A DNA stretch of 64,000 bases, from the NCBI GenBank assembly GCA_963678705.1, contig OY783206.1, positions 25,493,807-25,557,806 of the forward strand, given 5' to 3'. This DNA comes from Panorpa germanica (Eukaryota; Arthropoda; Insecta; Mecoptera; Panorpidae). The position numbers and the translations under genes were made by a program. Positions 55,614 through 64,000 of this stretch are shown here, piece after piece (position 1 is the first letter of the stretch; every line of letters begins with the position of its first letter). A model generated the notes under the pieces. That model worked only from the letters and a program-made list of their open reading frames with translations. It had not been told where the DNA came from and ran no database searches.

Positions 55614-56129
55614 GCAAGTTAGAACAAGAATCCTTCTCGAATATTCCAAAGTAGTATCTACCTAATCCTACCCTTAGCACCACTGACTACAATTTTAAAT
55701 CATAATTTCTTTAATGCCAAAACAATGTATTTACAGAAAAGAAAAATACAATAGAAAATAAAATCAATAGAAAAATTAAAAATAAAGTTCAAAAACCAGT
55801 AATTGAAGGAAACAAGTTGCATTTCAAACGATGTTTCAATAGATGCTTTGTTCTCCTATTGATAATTGTTGAAGAGAGGCAGAACAGTGTAAATGGGAGA
55901 CATTTCTACTGGCATAAATTCAATCAAAAACATTTTATAAATCCGCAAACGTCAAAATAGTAACGAGGCCATCTTGCTTTACCATTTTATAATTCGTCAA
56001 ATTATTGTCAGTTGTTCAAATAGAAAACATAACCTCACTTTGTAAGACACGTAAGCAACAGAAATGATTAAACAAAAATTACTTAACTTACTTACATATT
56101 TCATTTATAGGTATAGAAAGAAAATCAGG
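55614..56129 (+). promoter_or_regulatory. 5' region of zinc-finger gene B
   Basis: Paralogous to 47842-48359. Keeps the putative 5' UTR intron (GTAAGACACG ... TTATAG). It lacks the first ~250 bp shared by A and C. Confidence 0.5.
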
Positions 56130-58720
56130 ATGGAAAATAAAGTACCAATAATACCAGTGTCGAATTCAGAGATGTGGAGGCCCTGGGTCAACGAACCAGT
56201 GGAGGCCCCTAATTATTTTCCGAATAAAAGGTAAATTTCTTTTTGTCAACTCTTTAAAAGATTTATTGCTTTTATCTCTATTGTGGGGGCCCCGGGACAG
56301 CAGCCCCGCCTACCACTCCTCAAATCCGGGCCTGTATAACACACGTACTGAAATATAAAAAAAAGAAGCCGAAGATGATCCCAATCAAGTGATCTGCGAG
56401 ATCCGCCATGAAAAAGTAAACTTAGCATTTGAGGACCCCCACGATCATGTCATGGGAGGGGGGCTGACGATGGCTTTGTTTATTAAAATATAAACCATAC
56501 GTAATATTAACATTTTATTATTTTGCGTGGTGCTGACCTTTGTACACTAAGCAAGAGCAGCACCATCTTTAAAGGGATTACGTCATTTACAAAGAGAAAT
56601 AGTTCTCAAGACGATGTCGTGTTTATAAATAAATATTCATAACAAAAATACTGGCCAAATGCAATTGTTACTGGGTTAGGCCTGGTTGGGTTTACAAAAT
56701 AATTTCCGGTCGGGCTATTGGTACTAGTTTGGTTTGAATCTTTTTGGTTGAAATCTAAGTAGGCGTGAGGTATTACAATTTCCTTCTCAACCTCAGTTTC
56801 GGGTAATTTTTTACACATTTTTCCACTAAATTTCTATAATAGTTCACGGAACAAAATATTAGGTTACTTCAAAGATACACAGCAGCAGATGCTAATGCAA
56901 TTCAGTTACTTTATTCTAGGTCAGACAAACAAGATGTGGAGACAAGACCATGTAGACAAGAAAGTGATGCACTATTAGATCCTTCATTACCGACAATCAG
57001 TACGACCGAAGCAGGTAAATTCGATTTAGAAGAACACCTCTATAAAAAATAATTAATTTGTATTATTTGATTGTTTGCAATATTTCTACTTCATTTCCGT
57101 TACTTATATTTATGTCAAAATGTTGGTATTCTCACTTTTCCATTTATTGTTTGTCTTCGGGGTCGGATTCTCATATTTCTTTTCGATCAGAATTTATTAT
57201 TTAATTAATTACACTTTATATTTATTTGCTGAAGTTTACGTCACTTCCGATTTTGCGATTTTAACAATACGTTCAAACTACAATTTCTGTTCACAAGTAA
57301 CAAAGTTATATTGAACTCTGAACGCAATCCTTCTTTGGTCGCTCGGTATGGGCTTGTGTCCTCATTTTTTAGTGGTCGATTTTTCAATTGTTGGTTGAAA
57401 TGGATGTTAATAAATGTGTATTGGCGTGTCTATTTTATTAAATATCTAAATGTTGACGGAGATATAGCAATTAAAAGTTTGAATTGTAGTTTTAGCGCTA
57501 GAAATGGCCGGCCATATTTTTATGACGTGAAATGCATTTTAACGTCAGTTATTTGTTGAGTAGGTTAGTGCTGTGGTAATGTTTTGCAGCTGTTGGTAGT
57601 CAAATAATCAAGTCAAGTCAAAGAATAACAAACAAGTTTTTATTTTATTTAACCCTGTTAAGGCAGACATAATATTGAAATTTGATTGTTCCTTGAAATA
57701 GCTGTAAATAATATTTGATATTTTGATATATAAATATATATAGCAGAGCTTTATGAGCTGTAAGGTTGGTAACCTTACACAAGGATTGTGAAGTCACATG
57801 CATTTGGAATGTGTACAACGTTGAATCCCTTTAATAATTAAAAAGACAAAATGATTTTTCTAATTGTTAATATCTCTTAACATATAAGAAGTTATTAAAA
57901 AAGAATTGGACATTTGAGGTTCTAGTAACCCACTTTATCAATATATAGTACACTTTTATAGAAATTTAGACATAAGAAACATGCCCATTGAATTTATTTT
58001 TAATTTATTTTGTTTGACCTTCGAATGAATCACTTCGTAAATTTTAAAATATTTTTCATTAATGTTTATTTGTAACATCTTTCAGATAACTTGGTAAATA
58101 TGGAAAGAACTCAACCAGATCTTCTGACCCCAAGTGGATTATTAGAGGAAAAGTTCTTTTGTGATACATGTCAAGAGCCCTTTATATCAACAAATATTTT
58201 GCAAAACCATTTGTGTGCAAAGAAATCCAAGAAGATGTCGTCTTGCGATGAATTAAATAAGCTATATTCCAGTAAAGTCAAAACAAACTCAGACAATGCA
58301 GGAACACTTTATTCTGGTAACACACATAATAATGCATCAAATTGGCCCCCATTGGGTGTTACACAGAGATCAGACACTAAGACAAAACGTCACCATTGTG
58401 ATCATTGTGGGAAATCATTTCCGTTTTTATCAATTTTGACTGAACATAAACGTATCCATACGGGAGAAAGACCTTTCCGTTGTGATGAGTGTCCAATGTC
58501 ATTTTGCCAGAATAGTCACTTGAAAAAACATATGCTTACACATACGGGAGAAAGACCTTACCGTTGTGATGAGTGTCCAATGTCATTTAAACACAATATC
58601 AGCTTGAAAAGACATATGCTTTCACATACGGGAGAAAGACCTTATAAATGTTATTATTGCAATTACTCGACTTCTCAATCTGGCAGCTTAACACTACATA
58701 AAAGAATTCACCCAGTTTAA
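56130..58720 (+). CDS. Zinc-finger gene B: repeat-free paralogue with four C2H2 fingers (276 aa, three exons)
   Basis: Exons 56130-56230, 56920-57014 and 58086-58720, in phase with the same splice positions as gene A. The N-terminus MENKVPIIPVSNSEMWRPWV..APNYFPNKR is ten residues longer than in A. Exon 2 is only 95 nt: SDKQDVETRPCRQESDALLD runs straight from the start of A's repeat exon to its tail, so the 28-aa units are absent. Exon 3 encodes the C2HC-like knuckle (FFCDTCQEPF) and four C2H2 fingers (HHCDHCGK, FRCDECPM, YRCDECPM, YKCYYCNY). Intron 2 has grown by a MITE-1 insertion. Probably a nuclear DNA-binding protein with a different target from A, because finger number and contact residues differ. 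Confidence 0.85.
56231..56919. other. Intron 1 of zinc-finger gene B
   Basis: Shorter version of A's intron 1 (about 90 bp fewer). Ends TTCTAG. The minus-strand frames at 56246 and 56606 are shadows. Confidence 0.65.
57349..57987 (+). mobile_element. MITE-1 copy in intron 2 of zinc-finger gene B
   Basis: TGGGCTTGTGTCCTCATTTT at the left; ..AAACATGCCCA at the right; full interior. Flanks CTCGGTA / TTGAATTT match the uninterrupted A sequence CTCGGTAATTGAATTT, which defines the insertion point almost to the base. The open frame at 57311 is inside the element. Confidence 0.9.
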
Positions 58721-59270
58721 CAGTCTTACCATTGTGTTAAGTGGGGAAGGTCATTTATTCAGAATCTTCAACTAAAGAGACATTGTGTACTTAACACACA
58801 CATTAAAAATCTTTCAATTTTAATTAATTTAAAAACTATTTCGTTATATGTTATACATTGTATTATTACGTCATTTAGTTTAAGCAAGTTTAACATGGGT
58901 TTAACAAAATGTAGTAAGCAATTTTAATAATTTTTAGATATTGACAAGTTAATTAATAAATTATTCATTTTTAAAAGCGTTTTCATTTACAAAATATATG
59001 CAAGAGTAAAACTTTTAAACGAAATTACTAATTTAAATGAAGTTAGACGCAGAATTAAGCTCGGCGTTGATTTGGCTGTACTTAGTGCCGATAGCTAACT
59101 ATGACGATGTCGGCAAGTCCATTATCGGGTCTCATATTTCTTGATGTGATTTGACTGAAATGTGTACACGTTCTTAATGTAACTGACAGAGAGTTGCTTG
59201 TACATCCATTTTAGCAAATAGTGTTAAAAATAAGACGGTTGGATTCCAATATCTGTTTTATAAAGGAGAA
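58721..59270. other. 3' flank of zinc-finger gene B with the empty hAT site
   Basis: Matches 52826-53366 and then 55247-55262 without the 1.9-kb hAT: CCAATATCTGTTTTATAAAG continues directly into GAGAAGCATAAA. Confidence 0.75.
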
Positions 59271-60249
59271 GCATAAATTAGTTTACATAAAGAGAGTCAT
59301 GTGTACAAAAACATGCATCAAAATGAAATTATAACATAACCTAATATTTATATGTTTTTAAAGCAAAGTGTAAATGTAATTTAGTGAGTGTCGCCTGAAC
59401 ATTTTGATGTGTAAAACTGCTTTATGTTACCTGTTATCACCAATAATTTGACTACCGATTTCTGTGCAACTGTGTCAACAAAACCAAGCCTATTGTGGAC
59501 TTAACTATGTGTATTTCTTCAACACGACACATGATTAGCGTTGGGATAATTATGCAATAAAATTATGGGATAGTTGGCAAGTTGCTCCTCCTCCCGCTTC
59601 TTTAGAATTACCTTCATCACACAAGTTGTATTGAGTCCAGCCTGTGATTGTTCCAACAGTGACACAACAATAGGTTGGCCAGTAATGTCTTTGGCTGGCT
59701 CACAACACGGCCTTTATCTTTCACTGCTTCAGTTTCAATACCTTGCTTTACTGTAGCTATCGCAAGATCTATAATAATAATTAAAATAATAATTAAAATA
59801 TAAAAAATAATAATAATAACATTAACAGGTACTCATAATTTTTGTTACTTACAAGAAAAGTATAATAACAAAATAATAAAAAAAAAATATATAAATTGAT
59901 AATCTAAAATAATAGACCATCATCAATAGAACATTGGAGCACACAATGTTATCGAGATTGTTCAGTATTGCGTGGATCGAAGCAAACATATTTCTATATA
60001 GTTTGATATAGTTTTAATTTAAATGTTTATCATTTTTATATAATTGATCATGTTTTATTGAATTGATTCTGTTTTAACAGAGATAAGAAATTCTTGTCAA
60101 TTGATATTGTTATCCTCTTCCATTGTACATTATACATTGTTTTAAAATTAGATTTTGTTACTTTTAAGTGAGTTCTAAAATAAGAGTTGTAATTATACGT
60201 TCATACGGTAAAAGTTAAAATATATTGTATTAAGCTTGCATCCGTTATT
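59271..60249. other. Spacer between block B and the R1-like element
   Basis: Unique sequence apart from the coding-like fragment at 59520-59765 and the repeat piece at 59775-59870. Confidence 0.4.
59520..59765 (-). pseudogene. Unidentified coding-like fragment
   Basis: The minus strand reads ATVKQGIETEAVKDKGRVVS, then after a one-base shift KDITGQPIVVSLLEQSQAGL, then NTTCVMKVILKKREEEQLAN and ..NHVSC before a stop. Base composition is richer in G+C than its surroundings. It looks like a frameshifted gene fragment or retrocopy. The parent is not recognised. The plus-strand frame at 59574 is its shadow. Confidence 0.35.
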
Positions 60250-61285
60250 TTCTTCACTCCCCTACCTACCCACCCACAGACAGCGATTTATAAAATGAAA
60301 AATATAAAATTAAATTCATACAAAAGACATACAAAAGAGAATATGGATATTTGATAGACTGATAGCCAGTATGATGTTGTATGGAGCAGAGGTATGGGGG
60401 TGGAAGGAACAAGAAAAGTTGGAAAGAATACAGGTGAGATATATGAAATGGGTACTAGGGCTGGACAGGTGCACGCCAGGATACATGGTGATGGAGGAGC
60501 TAAAAAGGGATAAGATACGAATTAAAACAGGGGAAAGAGCAGTAAAATACGAGGAGAAATTGAACAGAGCGGAAAGCAAAATTTTAAAGAAAATAAGAGA
60601 GGATAACATAAAGAATGGGGGGGGGGGAGGAGGTCGAAAAAAGAGAAAGGAGTACTTTGAAAGGAATGGAATGGCGATCGAGGAGGCAGAGAGGAGAAGA
60701 GAAGGTGGCGCAAGTGTGGAAGAGGAGCTAAGGAGAAGGGATAAGGAGACACAACAGCAGGAGAGAATAGGAAAAATAGAAAAAAGTAACTACAATAAAA
60801 GATATAAGAGGTTATGGGAAAATAATGTGCCTCAGTACCTTATAGAAAAAGACATAAAACACATAAGAGGAACAGCAAGGTTTAGATTGGGAAATGAGGA
60901 AAAAGGAAACAGATACTGGGAAAAGAGTGAAGAAAGAAAGTGTAGAATGTGTGGAGCGGAGGACAAAACACTGGAGCACAGTAAGTTTGAGTGTAAGGAA
61001 AAAGTAGCGAGCGAAAGGAATATTGGCCAGCTATTAAAGGGAGGCAGTGAAGGAAAGAGGTGGATGGCGGAAATAGTAAGAAGGAAAGGAAAAACAGGAG
61101 AATAAATAAGCTGGTGGAGAATAATAGAGAGGGTCAAAAGAAGAAGAAGCAGAAAGCACTTTTGGAAGTAGTAAAAGTCTAGAATATTTTAAGTTTAGTT
61201 TTAAGTTTGAATGTATATAGGAATAAAATGTATTAGAAATATAATACTGTAGATTGTAAAGCCGAAAGGCACACAGAATTAATAT
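60250..61285 (+). pseudogene. 5'-truncated R1-like non-LTR retrotransposon (3' end of ORF2)
   Basis: Open from about 60330 to 61105: KRIWIFDRLIASMMLYGAEV, WGWKEQEKLERIQVRYMKWV, LGLDRCTPGYMVMEELKRDK, a charged region with a poly-Gly run (60617-60628), and a knuckle RKCRMCGAEDKTLEHSKFEC. This matches the region after the reverse transcriptase in R1-type elements, which are common in insects. The RT domain is missing. The 3' UTR ends with AAAGCCGAAAGGCACACAG, a GCC-GAAA-GGC mini-hairpin, followed by an (ATA)n-like tail, as expected for a target-primed insertion. Purine-rich sense strand; the minus-strand frames are shadows. Confidence 0.75.
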
Positions 61286-61309
61286 ATATATAATAATACT
61301 AGCTGTCCC

Positions 61310-61612
61310 GGCCACGCGTTGCTGTGTCTAACGTTTTTGTCATATTACATTACATAGCGCCATCTATTGAATATTTACTCAATCTAGTCAACAGATGTCG
61401 CCATCTTTTAAAATCGTTTGGAGCTAACAGATAATTAATAGACAAATAATTTGCAATAAGATAATATTGCAATCATAAATTGAGATGTAAGCTATCCTAT
61501 CTTTCCAGTTGGATCAAACTGCACACGGTGTACAAATTTGATTAAAATCGGTTAAGTAGTTTAGGAGTCCATCGCGGACACACAACGTGACACGTAATTT
61601 ATATATATTAAG
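61310..61612 (+). repeat. Short interspersed repeat of the 'actagctgtcccggccacgcg' class
   Basis: Begins CTAGCTGTCCCGGCCACGCG and ends ..GACACGTAATTTATATATAT, with the conserved interior TTGATTAAAATCGGTTAAGT. Noncoding elements with this head and interior are very common in insect genomes; I cannot assign the class (SINE-like or other). It directly follows the tail of the R1-like fragment. Its general layout (CTAGCT..CC head, a conserved block beginning AAATTT, TATAT tail) parallels the KXD1-intron unit. Confidence 0.65.
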
Positions 61613-62605
61613 ATATAATTAAATTAAATAAAAAATCAAGTAACAAATTCGCGCTTGATTAGGTTCTTACGCGACGTCCCTTATAGAAAACCACGTGTTT
61701 TTTATAAATCTTAACAAAGTTGTCTTCACGTTTTAAACTTACCTTAGATTTATTAGTAAACTGAATATTACAAAGACTTATATTTTCACTAATTCAAATC
61801 ATTCGTAGATTACATGGTTGGATAAAATACTTAGCATGAACAGAGCAATTGTAATTTAATAAATGCTTAAGACTGCAATGCATCTAACTTGAAGTTGTGA
61901 TTTTGTAAAATATTTTTGTTTTATTATTTAAATATAGGAAAACAAATCTAACAAAACCAGTACTACAATGCCCGCAAACGAATGAAGAAGATTAATCTAT
62001 GTTTCTCTGTCTCAGTGTATTGTTTTAATAGTAAATACTCTTTGAATAACACTAATTTAGTTTAATTAAATTGTTTTATTATTTATCGCAACAATATATT
62101 ATATTTTAGTGTTAAAATTTATAGTGTGTCAAGTCAAGAATAAATCGTTTATCAGTTTTTAGAGCAGTATTTTTATTGGTATGTATGTAATATGCTTATA
62201 AGCAGATTTATTTATATAAATTTACTTATAATTTTGGTTTTCCGCTTCAGTTTTACCTAAGCCATCTTTTGTCGTCGTAATATGTATGTTAAATACGTCA
62301 GTGATTTAAAAATGTTTTGTAAGGGTTGATATTCCTAGGCAACCCTATTTACAATGGTCATTTTGTAAGAAATGTTATTGTTGTTTGAACACATGTAGAT
62401 AATATTTGAAACTGAGCCTCAGGATTGGTTAGGTTCCTGTCAGACATTTAGGACTGCAAAGATCGTTTGAAATGCTTGCTCTTGTACACACTGTTGTAAC
62501 ACACTAATTAGTTGATAACAGAGGACACACCCGTGACGTCACGTGGTGGTCTAATTTTTATAATTTTTGATCTCTCTAACTGTTAAAATAGCAGTATCAG
62601 ATGAC
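61613..62605. other. Spacer before block C
   Basis: No gene is recognised. Near its right end GTGACGTCACGTGG contains an overlapping CRE palindrome and E-box (62534-62545). Confidence 0.4.
62534..62545. promoter_or_regulatory. Overlapping CRE (TGACGTCA) and E-box (CACGTG)
   Basis: TGACGTCACGTG lies about 70 bp upstream of where homology to zinc-finger block A begins. Both are perfect consensus palindromes. It could be a promoter element for gene C, but there is no direct evidence. Confidence 0.25.
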
Positions 62606-63255
62606 TTGAGTTGGATGCATTAGAGTGTTTCGCATTAGTTTACCTTATCATAAGATGAACCGACGGTTATCTAATTTTCTTTAATATTTATGAATACATC
62701 ACTGTACACTGTATTACAAAGATTTTACCACCAGTACAGTATTAGCAGAACAAGAATCCTTCTCGAATATTTCAAAGTAGTATCTACCTAATCCTACCCT
62801 TAGCACCACTGACGACAATTTTAAACCATAATTTCTTTAATGCTAAAACAATTTATCTACAGAAAAGAAAAATACAATAGAAAATAAAATCAATAGAAAA
62901 ATTAAATATAAATTTCAAAAACCAGTAGTTGAAAGAAACAAGTTGTTTTTCATACGATGTTTCAATAGATGCTTTGTTTCCCTATTAATAATTGTTGAAG
63001 AGAGGCAGAACAGTGTAAATGGGAGGCATGTCTACTAGCATAAATTACATCAAAAACATTTTATGAATCCGCAAACGTCAAAATAGTAACGAGTCCATCT
63101 TGCTTTACCATTTTATAATTCGTCAAATTATTGTCAGTTGTTCAAATAGAAAACATAACCTCACTTTGTAAGACACGTAAGCAACAGAAATGATTAAACA
63201 AAAATTACTAAACTTACTTACATATATCATTTATAGGTATAGAAAGAAAATCAGG
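62606..63255 (+). promoter_or_regulatory. 5' region of zinc-finger gene C
   Basis: Homologous to 47596-48359 without the ~100 bp specific to A. Includes the putative 5' UTR intron (GTAAGACACG ... TTATAG). Confidence 0.5.
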
Positions 63256-64000
63256 ATGGAAAATAAAGTACCAATAATACCAGTGTCGAATTCAGAGATG
63301 TGGAGGCCCTGGGTCAATGAACCAGTGGAGGCCCCTAATTATTTTCCGAATAAAAGGTAAATTTCTTTTCGTCAACTCTTTAAAAGATTTATTGTTTTTA
63401 TCTCTCTTGTGGAGTCCCCGGGACAGTAGCCCCGCCTGCCCTCCCTCAAATTCGGGCCTGAATAACACACGTAGTGAAATATAAAAAAGGAAGCCGAAGA
63501 TGATCCCAATCAAGTGATCTGCGAGATCTGTCATGAAAAAGTAAACTTAGCATTTGAGGACCCCCACGATCATGTCATTGGGGGGGGGGGGGAGGGCTGA
63601 CGATGGCTTTGTTTATTAAAATATAAACCATACGTAATATTAACATTTTATTATTTTGCGTGGTGCTGACCTTTGTACACTAAGCAAGAGCAGCACCATC
63701 TTTAAAGGGATTACGTCATTTACAAAGAGAAATAGTTCTCAAGACGATGTCGTGTTTAAAAATAAATAGTCATAACAAAAATACTGGCCAAATGCAATTG
63801 TTACTGGGTTTGCCAGTTATGTTACAATCGCAATAGTTGGGTTGGGCCTGGTTGGGTTTACAAAATATCAATTTGCGCTAGTTTCGTTTAAATCTTTTTG
63901 GTTGAAATCTAAGTAGGCGTGAGGTATTACAAATTGCTTCTGAACCTCAGTTTCGAATCATTTTTTAAACATTTTAACACTGAATTTCTAAAATAGTTCA
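63256..64000 (+). CDS. Zinc-finger gene C, first coding exon and part of intron 1 (incomplete at window end)
   Basis: Exon 1 is 63256-63356 (MENKVPIIPVSNSEMWRPWV..NYFPNKR) with the same GT donor and phase as B. Intron 1 follows A and B closely up to the last base; by alignment the second exon should start about 70 bp beyond the window. Whether C carries the 28-aa repeats and how many fingers it has cannot be seen. A poly-G run lies at 63580-63592 in the intron. Confidence 0.7.

Noticed and set aside
60316..61315. Minus-strand open frames over the R1-like element
   Set aside because: Shadows of the purine-rich sense strand.

Overview
This is eukaryotic, A+T-rich DNA with spliced genes. It is most likely from an insect. 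The evidence is short GT-AG introns, arrays of C2H2 zinc-finger genes, a DUF4806 gene, R1/jockey-like non-LTR remnants, mariner and hAT transposons, and the 'actagctgtcccggccacgcg' class of short repeat. The order cannot be fixed from sequence alone; Hymenoptera or Hemiptera would fit the retroelement and DUF4806 content. There is no prokaryotic architecture and I see no CRISPR array.

Layout. (1) 1-11.2 kb: a C2H2 zinc-finger cluster, with a 178-aa gene on the minus strand, 344-aa and 396-aa genes on the plus strand, and a decayed relative at 8.2 kb. Mariner and non-LTR scraps and one copy of a TIR element (called MITE-1 here) lie among them. (2) 12.5-14.1 kb: a foldback-like palindrome whose arms are tandem ~147-bp repeats. 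(3) 14.8-25.3 kb: KXD1 (BORC subunit) in three exons. Its second intron is 9.8 kb and is mostly a head-to-tail array of ~0.7-0.9 kb noncoding units. (4) 28.9-30.8 kb: a three-exon DUF4806 gene with a MITE-1/satellite chimera in its intron. (5) 32.8-45.6 kb: a ~6.4-kb direct tandem duplication. Each unit carries an intact two-exon SINA/SIAH-like gene with two RING regions, a non-LTR RNase H remnant, and the last two exons of SPCS2. Only the second unit joins the complete five-exon SPCS2 gene (minus strand, 46.7-44.0 kb); the first unit's SPCS2 exons are a frameshifted pseudogene. (6) 47.6-64 kb: three direct copies of another zinc-finger gene (A, B, C). Copy A has a 2.4-kb exon holding 27 repeats of 28 codons (84 bp) ahead of six zinc fingers. 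Copy B has the same exon structure without the repeats and has four fingers. Copy C runs off the window.

Most genes here were only visible after joining exons across splice sites in matching phase (KXD1, DUF4806, SPCS2, SINA-like 1 and 2, zinc-finger A and B). The paralogous blocks allow transposon insertions to be dated: a hAT element in A has an empty site in B, and a MITE-1 in B has an empty site in A. KXD1 (lysosome positioning) and SPCS2 (signal peptidase) are housekeeping genes. The others belong to fast-evolving, duplicating families: C2H2 fingers, SINA-like ligases and DUF4806.

The most unusual item is the repeat-bearing zinc-finger gene A. Its 28-residue repeat presents the sumoylation-type motif F-K-S-E 24 times next to a DNA-binding finger array.
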